Below are positions 10,377 to 20,325 of a DNA stretch of 64,000 nt, one piece after another. The stretch's first letter is position 1. Every line of letters starts with the position of its first letter. The notes beneath the pieces were generated by a model. The model searched no databases. It had not been told where the DNA came from and worked only from the letters and a program-made list of their open reading frames with translations. The position numbers and the translations under genes were made by a program. The DNA lies in contig BGKB01000089.1 of assembly GCA_003116975.1 (NCBI GenBank), forward strand, positions 286,100 through 350,099, given 5' to 3'. The stretch comes from Aurantiochytrium sp. KH105. Lineage: Eukaryota; Sar; Bigyra; Thraustochytrida; Thraustochytriidae.

Positions 10377-12779
10377 ATGGCTGTCTCGACAACAACGGCA
10401 GGGCTAGGGAAAACCGCGACGACAACGACAATGACGACGACAAACACCACCGGCGTCCAGAATTCCTGGGCAGGAGCGTCTGCAGCAGGTGCACGACCGG
10501 CAATGCGTAGCATCGATGTGTCGCTGGCAGAGCTGCGCCGTGGCCGCGCAGACTTTCAGGAGATGCGTCGCGCAGCAAGGTCGCGTGCGAAACGTGCAGC
10601 GGCGCCCACAGAGAAGAAGGCGCCAGGCAGAGTCTTTGACGTGCAAAATGTGCAAGCCGACCAATCAAAGATCGTCGCGAACAAGGCAAACGCAAACACC
10701 ATCACAGCAACCTGCAACGGCAAGATTATATCAGACCGGGCGCTGTTGGCTGAGATTGCAGGAATTCGAGAAATGATCGCCAAACTCGAGACGCGCCACG
10801 AGGCACAGCGCCCACCCCCAGAGAGGCCCGCCAACGCCGAAGACGCCCACGTATTACGCACCGAGCTCCAGCACATCAAAGAGCAAATGGAGCAGCTGCG
10901 GCTCGCATCTCAACCCTCTCAGCTTGTGCCCGAACAGCCGCAGGCCGAGGAGAAAGCCACAGATCCGGCCAATGACCAGTCCAGCTTTCTCCTCCTCACG
11001 GCCAAGCTACGTTCGATCGAAGAACAAGAACAAAAAGCTAAGCAATCGGCTCAAGAATCATTAGAGCAAGCACAAGCTGCACGAGCGCAAGCAAACCTCA
11101 TTGAACTTCGTAACAAAGAGCTCGCGCAAGAGGTAGATGACATGAAACGGCAATTGCAAGGCGTCAAACTGCAAGGACGAGAAGAAATCGAGCGCATCAC
11201 CGCGGCGCTCAGCGAGGCGCGCGGAAAACTTACCGCACGAGAGGCCGAGGAGCGGGGAGCCCAGGCCGCGCTTCAAAGTGTGCGTTTGCAAATTGCAAAA
11301 CTCATCCCATCCGTCAATAGGACACACTCGAAAACACCTTGGCGACACATGCTTTCCAGCGCCGGCAAAAGAGCGCGTACACCTGCAAACGATAACGAAG
11401 CGCCTGCTCGCGCGCTTGGAGACCTGCGAGGTCTATTGGATACACTACGCGTCGCCAAAGCTTCGGTTCGCGCAAAGGAAGCCAAAGTTCGCAAGAGTCA
11501 GGCGCAGATTGCAACGCTCGGCGGGCAATTGATCTCTCTTGAGCAAGTCCCTCTGGCGCATGCGCCGGGACCCCGACTGAAGGAGCTGCGGAAAGAGCTT
11601 CGCAATGCTCGCGGAAGCCTTGTTCGCGTTGCAGAGAGCACCTTGCAGCAAGGCGCACAGCTGCAAGAGGCCATCGATCGCATTCGTCTCTTGGAAGAAT
11701 CGGAAACTTCCGAGTCGGAAAGCTTGGCAAAAACAGAAAAGCTGCGCGCCTTGAGCAAAACCTGCAAAGATACCAACGAGGCGTTAGCACGTAAACTGGA
11801 CGCTCTTCAGGCAACGAGGCGGCGAAATGAGGCCCGTTTCGAGCAAGAAATGGCGAACGTTTCCGCTGCTGTGGCAAGAACCAAGGCGTCCGCCTCAACG
11901 AAACGGTCCGAGGCTGCGCGACTTGTTTCTGAGCAACCTGGTCTCGAGCACCGCATCGCCACGCTGTACGCGGAGATTGAGGACGCCGAAGCTGCCTTAC
12001 GAACAAGTGAAGAGCGCACTGCATCGCTCTCCTTCCGGGCCGAGTCGCTTGCTCGCATGACTGAGCACCTGGGAAAAGACCCGTGCGCGCGTTTGGATAA
12101 TCTTGAACGAAAGACTACACTTGCGGCAGCTGACGCGCGTGCTGCGCAGGAGGAAACAGCAGAAGTAAAGGCGCAGCTTAGCGCCGCCACGGGGCGTGGC
12201 GAAAGCCTGCGATCGTCGCAACAAGATGTGACTCGCGAAGTTCGCGGACTCTATGACGAAGCTGAGCGCCTGCGCGCGCAGCTCACCGAGCTCGCTGAAA
12301 AGGCAACCGGTATGGCTTCTTCGGCAGCGAAAGATCTTGCCGCGAGTGACGCAAGCGGCACACAGGGTAATTCAGAGAGCAAGCTGGCTTGGCAGCTCGA
12401 GGAGAGAGCCAGGCTCAAGGATGCGCTAAGCGTGCTTCGCGAACGTCTTCGGCACACGCAAGCGCAAGAGTCCGCACTCCAAGAGGAAACGGATGAACTT
12501 CGTGCCGCAGCCAAGAGGATGGGGGACCAAACCCGCGCGCACGCCGAGCAACTGAATGACCTGGAAACTGTTGCAAGTGAGAGCGACGCGCTACGGGGCC
12601 GCGTCGTCTCGTTGAGCCGCGAGGCTCGAGAATCGCAGCTGGAGCTGGGGCGCTTGCTCGATCTTGAAACGCGGCACAAGGCGAAGTTTGACGCCATCAA
12701 TGCCAGATTGGCCCAACTTCACAAACTTGTACAAAATTTGCAGCAACGTGACTATCATCGACAGGGTCTGCAGCCGTGA
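10377..12779 (+). CDS. Long coiled-coil protein, function unknown
   Basis: An 800-residue protein, intron-free, starting at the ATG at 10377 (the frame also has a GTG six bases earlier). The first about 45 residues are Thr/Ala-rich and low complexity, and a basic stretch rich in RRAARSRAKRAA follows. From about residue 115 to the end the chain is almost continuous heptad-like helix, rich in Glu, Gln, Ala, Arg and Leu. Segments such as ELRNKELAQEVDDMKRQLQ and EEQEQKAKQSAQESLEQAQAARAQ are typical. No enzymatic or membrane segment is visible. It looks like a filamentous scaffold of the centrosomal, flagellar or cytoskeletal kind, but nothing assigns it to a named family. It converges on the seven-TM gene. 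Confidence 0.8.
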   Translation: MAVSTTTAGLGKTATTTTMTTTNTTGVQNSWAGASAAGARPAMRSIDVSLAELRRGRADFQEMRRAARSRAKRAAAPTEKKAPGRVFDVQNVQADQSKIVANKANANTITATCNGKIISDRALLAEIAGIREMIAKLETRHEAQRPPPERPANAEDAHVLRTELQHIKEQMEQLRLASQPSQLVPEQPQAEEKATDPANDQSSFLLLTAKLRSIEEQEQKAKQSAQESLEQAQAARAQANLIELRNKELAQEVDDMKRQLQGVKLQGREEIERITAALSEARGKLTAREAEERGAQAALQSVRLQIAKLIPSVNRTHSKTPWRHMLSSAGKRARTPANDNEAPARALGDLRGLLDTLRVAKASVRAKEAKVRKSQAQIATLGGQLISLEQVPLAHAPGPRLKELRKELRNARGSLVRVAESTLQQGAQLQEAIDRIRLLEESETSESESLAKTEKLRALSKTCKDTNEALARKLDALQATRRRNEARFEQEMANVSAAVARTKASASTKRSEAARLVSEQPGLEHRIATLYAEIEDAEAALRTSEERTASLSFRAESLARMTEHLGKDPCARLDNLERKTTLAAADARAAQEETAEVKAQLSAATGRGESLRSSQQDVTREVRGLYDEAERLRAQLTELAEKATGMASSAAKDLAASDASGTQGNSESKLAWQLEERARLKDALSVLRERLRHTQAQESALQEETDELRAAAKRMGDQTRAHAEQLNDLETVASESDALRGRVVSLSREARESQLELGRLLDLETRHKAKFDAINARLAQLHKLVQNLQQRDYHRQGLQP

Positions 12780-13539
12780 GACTTGCGATTCGGCTTCTTT
12801 CTGACTTTTAGATGCTTGTTAACGCAAGACTTGTAAAATGAAGCGAGTTCCTTTGTCGTTCCTGACTATCGAGACTTGCTCTTGTTGCAAGCAGATGGAG
12901 CAAATGGGCGCATGTGGTCGGCAGAACCTATAGTGATCAGATTCCAGCAGAGCGATCATTTCTGGGATCTTACGGCAACAAGCAATCCTTTTTGGACACA
13001 CACGATCCACGTCCATTTGCTTGTCGCCAGCAAAGTCCCCGGTGATCAGTGAATGCTGCAATCTTGTCAGCAATGTAATCGTTTGTATATTGTTACGGGA
13101 ACAAGCATTCAATTTTTGACACATACGGTTCACTTTAGTTTGCTTGTCTTGTCGCCAGCAAAGCCCCAAGCGATCAATGAATGTTGTAACCTTGTCAGCA
13201 ATGTGGTCGTTTCTAGGGTGTTATACGGCAACAAGTATTCAATTTTTGACATGACACAGACGGTTCGCTTTCGTTTGCTTTTCGCCAAGAAAGCCCCAAG
13301 TGACCTAGGAATGTTACAAACCAGAGCAACGCGAAGCTCTTCAGCACGACAAGATTATCTACAAAGTAGGAACGTGAGTCTCGTTCGACACAGAGAACGA
13401 CGATTTTATTTAGCCCATGGTAGGTATACTTGAAATGAAACACCTGAATAGACAGACACAGCGGGAGTGAGAAAGGACTGAGCGTCAGTCAGAAGAGAAG
13501 AGAACCTTGGAGCGACCGATGTAACGTCGAGTATTTCCG
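12780..13539. other. 3' intergenic region with diverged tandem repeat
   Basis: This is the downstream flank shared by the convergent coiled-coil (+) and seven-TM (-) genes. It is AT-richer than neighbouring spacers and carries three diverged 115-130-bp direct repeats (listed separately). No gene is seen; short open frames inside are products of the repeats. Confidence 0.55.
12972..13340. repeat. Three diverged direct repeats, unit about 115-130 bp
   Basis: Units start at about 12972, 13095 and 13225, each with ACGG.AACAAG followed by a CAATTTTTGACA-like block (CAATCCTTTTTGGACA in the first). Each continues through GTTTGCTT, a CGCCAGCAAAG block (CGCCAAGAAAG in the third) and a GATCA-TGAATG-type block. 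The first two end in a shared CTTGTCAGCAATGT segment. Spacing is 123 and then 130 bp. The third unit decays after about 13340, and a weaker partial unit may precede 12972. The repeat lies wholly between two gene ends. Confidence 0.85.
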
Positions 13540-14985
13540 TCATGCTTCATCTTTATGTCCAGGATTCGACATCGAAAATGCAGCATGCGAGGGCGCTGTG
13601 AGAGGCGCTTCAGATGGCGGCTCAATTGGGGCCATTGGCTGCAGCGCAGCGGATTGTCGAAAGCCTGGAGACATTGCTTTGCCGCGGGATGCTCCACTAC
13701 CTTGACCGCGGTTGGCCTCATCGCGCCGGCGCTCCAGGGCGCACACATTCCGGCACATGTAAAAGACGACTGACGCAACGCTAAAGAGCTCAAAATAGGC
13801 CATGAGGTCGCTGGTGATTGCCGACACACAGTGACTGCTGCCAGGCCGACAGAGCTCACGCGAGCCATAGACGACACCAAGGATAGAATAAATGGCGGTG
13901 GCGGTGAAGAGTCCAGCAAGCGAAAGGATGATTTGGATGCCCGTTCTTCGAATCTTTTCCAGGAGTTCGACGTACTCGTCCTTGCGCTCGCGCCGTTGCG
14001 TTGTAGTCAATTTTTCGAGTGAGTTCTTTCGCGTCCGCGTCCGCTTCAACGAAGGAGCCGCGCCTACTTTGTCCTTGACGCGTGCCGTCATGGTTCCAAT
14101 CCTCGTGTGCGCCACGTTTTCGAAATCTTGCTTGCCGTTGTCGTCGTCGGCGGCGTCGCATTCTTCGACATCAGCTGCATCGTCGCCAGGAAGGCTGCCG
14201 GTCTCAGGATCTTCGGATACCTTGCTTCCAACCGACGAGGACAAGTGCGGGAGGAAAGGTTTCGAGCCGTCGAGGAAGCCGATGAGCTTGGTCATGTTGA
14301 TTGCACCAAAGATAAAGGTGCAAATGATGATGAAAATGAAGGGCAGGCTCAGCAGCGCCGCGAGCGAGGCGGATGTTTTGGCAACTGCAAAGGTGAGCAC
14401 GCAAACGAAACAGAACTCGAAAAGATACACGCTCCTCGCATAGCCGCCCCAGATGGAATCTGTGTTTCTGTAGAGCATACGTGCGGACTTGCGCGCGATC
14501 TCGAGCCAGAGGATGGACACATTGAGCATGCCGAGCGTAGAGAAGACAGTGGCGACGGCCAGGGTGAATTTTTCCGCAAGCAGTACCGGATGCAGACGGA
14601 GTTCGGATCCAGGAAAGGTGACAGTGTTGTACTGCGGCGTGAGAATCACGGTCAGCGTACTAATGCGCCAGACGATAATGCCCAGGAGCGCGATGAGCGT
14701 AAAGATGAGGGTGGCGGAGTTGAGTCCCCAGCGGGTCTGCCCGGGGATGTGAAAGAGGCGCCAGAGCGCGCGCACATTGGTCATGAAGACTGGCAGCGCC
14801 AGCGCCAAGCAGACGCTAACCAGAGAGATATACACATAGCCCTGCGTGGTGAGGTCCTGGCAGTCGTCTCCCGTCCAGCCGAAGAAGCCCTCGCAGGCGC
14901 ACAAGGACTCGCCCTCTGGCAACCAGGTCACGTTCACGTAGCACGAGGTGGTGCCGGGGCAGTCGAAGTCCTTTTCGCACTCCAT
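13540..14985 (-). CDS. EGF-like domain plus seven-TM membrane protein, unknown function
   Basis: This 481-residue protein begins with a small Cys-rich domain (residues 3-42; C3, C9, C15, C29, C31, C42) ending CACEGFFGWTGDDC, which fits an EGF-like CxCxxGFxGxxC pattern. Seven hydrophobic segments follow at about 50-68, 88-108, 138-163, 185-203, 207-231, 349-373 and 388-415. The long loop between TM5 and TM6 (about 232-348) is acidic, then basic (RTRTRKNS), and the tail is Ser/Pro-rich. An outside N-terminus, a large third inner loop and an inside tail resemble a receptor of GPCR-like topology, but no GPCR family motif is visible. No signal peptide precedes the Cys-rich domain, and the ATG sits just after CCGCAG, a possible splice acceptor, so an upstream signal exon may be missing. 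It is divergent from the RCC1 membrane-protein gene. Confidence 0.75.
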   Translation of the reverse strand: MECEKDFDCPGTTSCYVNVTWLPEGESLCACEGFFGWTGDDCQDLTTQGYVYISLVSVCLALALPVFMTNVRALWRLFHIPGQTRWGLNSATLIFTLIALLGIIVWRISTLTVILTPQYNTVTFPGSELRLHPVLLAEKFTLAVATVFSTLGMLNVSILWLEIARKSARMLYRNTDSIWGGYARSVYLFEFCFVCVLTFAVAKTSASLAALLSLPFIFIIICTFIFGAINMTKLIGFLDGSKPFLPHLSSSVGSKVSEDPETGSLPGDDAADVEECDAADDDNGKQDFENVAHTRIGTMTARVKDKVGAAPSLKRTRTRKNSLEKLTTTQRRERKDEYVELLEKIRRTGIQIILSLAGLFTATAIYSILGVVYGSRELCRPGSSHCVSAITSDLMAYFELFSVASVVFYMCRNVCALERRRDEANRGQGSGASRGKAMSPGFRQSAALQPMAPIEPPSEAPLTAPSHAAFSMSNPGHKDEA

Positions 14986-17204
14986 GGCTGCGGTCGACGT
15001 CTCGAGGGCGCAGGCGCGGACTCGAGCGTCTCGGTCGGTCTTGGGTCCTCGGGCCGGAGGAGCAGGAGCGAGCTCGGCCAGGGCTTTGCTGCCTGGCTGC
15101 CTGGCTGCCTACTGTCTGTTGACGAGGCCGCTCGCTCTATAGGGCAGGCCCCGGATCGTTGTCGCTCGACGGCGCGTGCGTGCACTTCCGTCCTGCAAAC
15201 CAACGCGCCCAGGCAGGACGAAAGGGCCGTGCCTCCGAGGCCGGGACTGCTCCGGTCTCCAGCAGCTAGCTAGCTACACAGAGGCACGCAGGCACACGCG
15301 CCGCCACACACGCAGGCACGCACAACACACGCAAGCACGCACAACACACGCAGGCCGCGGGCGGCACGGCCTGCGTCTTCCTCGCGGTGCTGCGCTTGGG
15401 GTGGTTTGGCTTGCCGGTTGCTTGTCTTGGTCGTTTGCTTTCTTGGTTGCTTGCTTTCTTGCTTCAAGATGTGGCTTTTTTGCTCGGCGGTGTGGCTCTG
15501 CTCACTTGCTTGCTGCGGCTGCTGGCTGATGTGAGTGAGTGGAGTGCGTCGCGGCCGCGGTGGCCGTCGTCGGCGTCGCAGCCCCAGGCGGCACCAAGGC
15601 CTGGTCTTCCCGCCTTCGTTCGGCTTCCGCTCCTTGAAGCCTGCAGCTGGCCGTAGCCTCCTTGCACGATGTGCACACGGCCCTCGCAGCAGCGGCACGG
15701 CTAAAAGCCCTGCTTCGCGGCCGCAACACAAGCAGCGGCGGCGGCAAGGGGCCGACGGTGTTGCATTCGATACGGCAGTAGTGCAGCTGGCTGCTGCTGC
15801 TGTAGAGAGAGCGAGCGAGCGAGCGAGCGAGCGAACGAGAGAGCACGTGTGCGAGTGCGCGCGTGCACGCGCCGCCCGCCGCTGCGGCTGCTTCCGCCAC
15901 GCACGTGTGTGGACAACCCCAAAAAAGAGGCGCTACACACTACTGGCAAAGAGCGGAAGCAAGGAGGTGTGTGCGCGCACGTGCGCGCAAGAGAGTGTGC
16001 ACTCAGCGCTGGTTCTGGTCCTTGAACAGTGAGTTCCGACCGCAGGCAGGCCGCCTGTGCTCGTGCTCCCCCTCCTCCTCCGGCGTTCCGACGCGGCGCG
16101 GACCGTCCCGTTCCGGCCCGCGGTATGGGAAAGATCAGCGTCCCCTAGCACTGCCGCTGCCGCTGGCAACAGCGGTAGCAACAGCGGTAGCGGCCGGAGA
16201 GGGGTGAGTAGGAAGGTTTTCGCCCACGAAGGCGGGGCGCGTGCCGCGCGCATTCCTCTTCTGTAAATACTTGGACATTTGGCGCCCCCATGAAAGGTCA
16301 CCCAGCAGCGAGAGCGGATCGCGAGTCCGGGTCCAGGATCTGTGAGTCCGAGTCGAGTCTTCGTGTCCAGTTATCCAGCTTGGCAGCGGCCGCTCAGGAG
16401 AAGCTGCCACCGCCGTCGCTGGCGTAGCCGCTGCCGCCGCTGCCGCTCCTCGTCTTCGGGTCGGCCTTCGAGGACTCACTGTCAGAAGATTGTTTGTTAT
16501 TGTTACTTGCAGTTCGCCGTGCGTCCTGCCCCTCGCAACCTCCCCCCCTTGGGCCGCTTCGACCTGCGCTTCTCGCCAGCAGCAGTAGCAGCAGCCAGGT
16601 TGCAACGCGAGGTTGCGTTGCGACTGCGCTGTCGAAAACACTTCCCGTCGCCGCTGCCTTGAGCTGCAGCTGCCGCGGCGACTTCGCGCGAAGCAGACGC
16701 GCACGCGGGAGGCTCCGGCCCGCACGTGCCTGCCGCGCTGCGATCTCTACCCGACTCCTAGCTACTGCTAGCTGCGGCTGCAGCAGGCAGGCCTGCAGCT
16801 GGGCCGCCTCGTCGCCGTGCTTGGAAAGGGCGGGATGTAATTCGCAAGAGCCCCGCCGCTGCCGGTGAAGGGAGAAACTGGACACGCGGCAGCGGCCGGG
16901 AGAAGATGCAGGTTGGCCTCGGGGGCCACGGAGATTGGATGCAGCCTGGTCTGCCTCGGCCGGCTGCCCGTCGTGTCAAGCTGCGTGCCATCATGGTGCA
17001 CGCATGCCATCTGAGCGAGATCGGGCAGGCAGGCAGTCGTCAGACGTGGCGCGCGCCCTGGTCAGCCCGGACGCCGAAAGCAGTTCGCAATTGCAGGATC
17101 GACGGGATCGATCGATTGATCATTGGGCATCTCCACGGTGATCGGGGAGTCCATCTCCAGCGGCGGCGGCAGGAGACCAGCACCAGCGGCGGCCGCGGGC
17201 GAAG
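14986..17204. other. GC-rich spacer between two divergent membrane-protein genes
   Basis: I find no supportable gene in 2.2 kb. It contains simple repeats, including CACGCA-type runs at about 15295-15355 and a GAGC tetramer run at about 15808-15835. Arg/Ala/Ser-rich open frames occur on both strands. Pyrimidine-rich patches followed by AG near 16030-16500 leave room for unrecognised 5' exons of either flanking gene. Confidence 0.5.
15808..15835. repeat. GAGC tetranucleotide microsatellite
   Basis: A near-pure run of GAGC units in the divergent spacer. The same motif, or its complement GCTC, recurs at about 35250, 36012 and 50819. Confidence 0.85.
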
Positions 17205-19655
17205 ATGAAGACCTTGGAGGCGGCAGCGCTCGTGGTTTTGGGCGCGGCGACGTTTGGGGTCAAGAGCGCGAGCGCGCAGACGCCCGTGGTGGCGACGGAG
17301 ATCACCTGCGGCTGGGACCACGTCTGCGTGCTCACCGATGACAACCGCGTAAAGTGCTTTGGAAGCGGCGCGAACGGCCAGCTCGGGTATGACGATACGG
17401 CAGACAGAACTGCAGACGCCACGCTGCCGTATGTGGAATTGCCACAGTCTGTCAAGCACGTCTCGGCGGGAAACGGACACACGTGCGCGACTCTCGTCGA
17501 TGGTACGGGCGTCTGCTGGGGCCTCAACGATGTCAATCAGCTCGGCGATTCCGTTTCAGCAATGGCCGTGAACCCCATGGCGCAGCCAATTATCACCGCG
17601 GGAGCCCAGATTGAAAAAATCGAAGCCTTTGATGGTAACTCCTGCATTCTGGCCCAGGACGGGACAGTTAGCTGCTTCGGCAAACCTGAAGGTCTTGGGA
17701 CCTGCGCCACTACCAACAAACTTGCACCCGGAGATGCCATTACCTTTGCGTCTGCCATGACCTCCATCGCAGATATTGCTCGCTCTCGAAACGGACTATG
17801 TGCAAAGGACGGAAACGAGCTCATTCAATGTTTCGGAGACAACACGTACGGCCAACTCGGCATTGGGTCAACAGACAATGTAGGTGACGGCACAGTGGTG
17901 CCTTGCGTAAATGTGGATAGTACGGCTCCGCTAAATTTCCCTGCCCAGGGAGCTGGCAATGACTTCACCCCAGAAGGCCTTTCGTCTTCGCTCGGAACGA
18001 CGAGCTGCGCCTTCGCCTATAATGGCGAGGGTACCTGTTGGGGCTGGAATGCTGATGGCCAGCTCGGCCAAGAATCTAACGAAGAGTTCGTTGGCGACGA
18101 CGTTGGAGAGATGAATACACTGGCTTATCTCGTTAGACCGTCTGGAACAATTCAAAAGCTAGTTGGCGGCAATACTCATTCGTGCATGCTTGACGACTCG
18201 AACGCAATCTACTGTTGGGGTGACCATACAAATCTCTTTGGTTACGGCGCAGACGTAGGATTAAGCGTGGGCGACATGACGTCGCTGGCCCCGGTGGACT
18301 TTGGTAGTGGTGCTGGCTCTCCAATGGACGTCTGCGTCGGCCCGACGTACACTTGCGTACTTCTCGACGATGGCACGCCAAGGTGCTGGGGGAGCATTCC
18401 ATCTATAGGCGCTGACCCGACAGTGGCAATGTCGCTTGGAAACATTCCTACATCGGCCCCGACCACGTCCACCTCCACACCTGCACCTGGACCGGGGCCC
18501 TCCCCGACCACACCCAGTCCGACATTTTCCTTTGGTCCCATCCCGCCTCTCGAGGGCGTTGACCTCGAGGACGAGCGCAAGATTGGCGGCGAACAGCTTA
18601 TTGTGGGGGGAATCATTGTGTCACTTGTCGTTGTCGTAATTGGATCGAGTATCACAACAAGTAGCATGGCTGCGTCGGGCGGGCTCGCCTCTGGTGCCGC
18701 CAAAGCGGGCTCGAGCTTGGACGCAATGGATGTCCTCGAAGAGGCTGCAAGGGAAAAGTCGGAAGAATCTGCTGAGGAAAAAGCAAAAAGTTCCGCGTTG
18801 TACGTTTTCATTTCTCAGACCTCTTTTGATCTTTCGCGCATTCTACTCGTGGGCGCCGCTGTCTTCGCTCTGTACAATGCCTGGACTCTCATGCAATCTC
18901 TGACTACTGAGCTTGGCGCACTACGAGCCGAGGATTCGACGATTGCCGACATTGCGCTCAATGGCTCGCAAACGGCCTCACAAATTGCATCCGCGCTTGG
19001 CATGCAGCCCAAGAACGGAGTCTCGTCGGGGCAGTTTCTCGACCTGTGCGATCTCGACGAGCGCGTTTGCGTTCAAGGGGATGAGCTGGGTCTTGTAGAC
19101 TACTTCTACGTTCAGATGCGGGGCGATCTCGCGCTACCCCTGACATTGGTTCTGGCCGCTGTTGGCGTTGAACTCCTCGTCACGCTTGCAGAGACCATTC
19201 TCTGGGCCAGAAGCAAATGTGTCGCAGTGAACAAGTCTGGCCGCGTGCCTGGAGATCTGCCCATTCCAGTGCTCGTGTTCACGCTTTCAGCGACTTTGGG
19301 TCTTCTCGCTGCTGCCTGTGGACTCTACTTTACGGCCGGACCCGTGTCCTTCGACGCAGTAGCATGGTTGGACAATGGCACTGCAGTTGCTGCATACACG
19401 GTACCATACGAGATTGACACGGACACGTATATCACGTCTTTTGCATGTCCGTCGTCAGCTCTCGAGCCTTGCACTCTTGATGGGACCTGGTATGAAGCCA
19501 CGAACGAACGCATTGCCGACTATGGTTTCGTAAGTGGCGTCATCATCGCAATCGCTCTAGCCGTCAAGGATGTCTTTAGCATCGCGCGTCGCGTGTGCTG
19601 CTCCCGCAAGTCCTCCGCGGCGAGTGCCCAGACAATGAGCGCGCCAACACTTTGA
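17205..19655 (+). CDS. Secreted-type RCC1 beta-propeller fused to a multi-TM domain
   Basis: An 816-residue surface-type protein. An N-terminal signal peptide (residues 1 to about 25, hydrophobic core AAALVVLGAA, ending SASAQ) precedes RCC1-type repeats. Seven repeats each show a Cys pair in the form C-x(8-11)-C-[FW]-G, for example CVLTDDNRVKCFG, CATLVDGTGVCWG and CVLLDDGTPRCWG, followed by the NGQLG-type turn. This fits a complete seven-bladed propeller stapled by disulfides outside the cytoplasm. A Pro/Thr/Ser linker (about 410-450) leads to about five hydrophobic segments (about 465-487, 528-562, 640-665, 685-708, 768-790) and a basic tail. Nuclear RCC1 is a Ran exchange factor, but signal peptide, cysteines and membrane domain argue against that here. 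The TM part matches no family I recognise. A receptor, adhesin or channel-linked sensor role is inference only. Confidence 0.8.
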   Translation: MKTLEAAALVVLGAATFGVKSASAQTPVVATEITCGWDHVCVLTDDNRVKCFGSGANGQLGYDDTADRTADATLPYVELPQSVKHVSAGNGHTCATLVDGTGVCWGLNDVNQLGDSVSAMAVNPMAQPIITAGAQIEKIEAFDGNSCILAQDGTVSCFGKPEGLGTCATTNKLAPGDAITFASAMTSIADIARSRNGLCAKDGNELIQCFGDNTYGQLGIGSTDNVGDGTVVPCVNVDSTAPLNFPAQGAGNDFTPEGLSSSLGTTSCAFAYNGEGTCWGWNADGQLGQESNEEFVGDDVGEMNTLAYLVRPSGTIQKLVGGNTHSCMLDDSNAIYCWGDHTNLFGYGADVGLSVGDMTSLAPVDFGSGAGSPMDVCVGPTYTCVLLDDGTPRCWGSIPSIGADPTVAMSLGNIPTSAPTTSTSTPAPGPGPSPTTPSPTFSFGPIPPLEGVDLEDERKIGGEQLIVGGIIVSLVVVVIGSSITTSSMAASGGLASGAAKAGSSLDAMDVLEEAAREKSEESAEEKAKSSALYVFISQTSFDLSRILLVGAAVFALYNAWTLMQSLTTELGALRAEDSTIADIALNGSQTASQIASALGMQPKNGVSSGQFLDLCDLDERVCVQGDELGLVDYFYVQMRGDLALPLTLVLAAVGVELLVTLAETILWARSKCVAVNKSGRVPGDLPIPVLVFTLSATLGLLAAACGLYFTAGPVSFDAVAWLDNGTAVAAYTVPYEIDTDTYITSFACPSSALEPCTLDGTWYEATNERIADYGFVSGVIIAIALAVKDVFSIARRVCCSRKSSAASAQTMSAPTL

Positions 19656-20325
19656 TCATTCGTCGTTTGTCAGGCCACTCGCTCTTGATTTTGATATTTT
19701 AGTCATTGTTCTTCTCGTGTTTTGTTGTTTCTCCTTTTGCGCAATTTTTCCCTTTGTTCGTTTGCCTTTTGTTTTCGTTCTCTCTTGCGAACAACATGCG
19801 ATTCGTGAGCACCTTATTCTTATCGAGTCCAAAAGATCAAATTATCCCCTCTTGAGCCATCACATCTTTTCTCCAGCTGCCCGATTGCGTATGTTTCTCC
19901 TCCCCGCCGTTTCATATCCAGTCTTCACAAAAACGACGTCAGAACGCGTGCTTTCCCTCAGGCTCTTCATTCTCCCCTTCGGACATCCACCGTCGCCGGC
20001 CTTGCCGTCGTGGTCCCCGTCGAGGTCGAGCAAGAGGAGAAGGGGGTGTATCTTGGGAAGCGCGCGCAGTTCGTCCTTGGCCAGCTAAGCGGGAGGGAAC
20101 GCCCGCGAGGTGCCCCTGGTTCCCAGCGTACCCCCGCAAGCGCTTGGCTGCAAAGCCGCAACAGAGGGCGCGCGGCCTCCAATCGCACGCGGCGACGACG
20201 GCTCGCGAGGCGCGCGCGCGAGCAGACGGGAGGCGGGGCAGCGCGGCAGAGGCGCCGCGCGCGACGCTCGCGGAAAGGCGGCGCGCAGAGGGCGCCGCGG
20301 AGAAAAGAGTCGTTGCGCGAGGACG
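19656..20325. other. Intergenic region upstream of the mL40-like gene
   Basis: The first half is T-rich and probably holds the 3' UTR of the RCC1 membrane-protein gene. From about 20000 it turns GC-rich. The mL40 frame is open back to 20110 but has no ATG before 20326. Nothing else is recognised. Confidence 0.5.
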
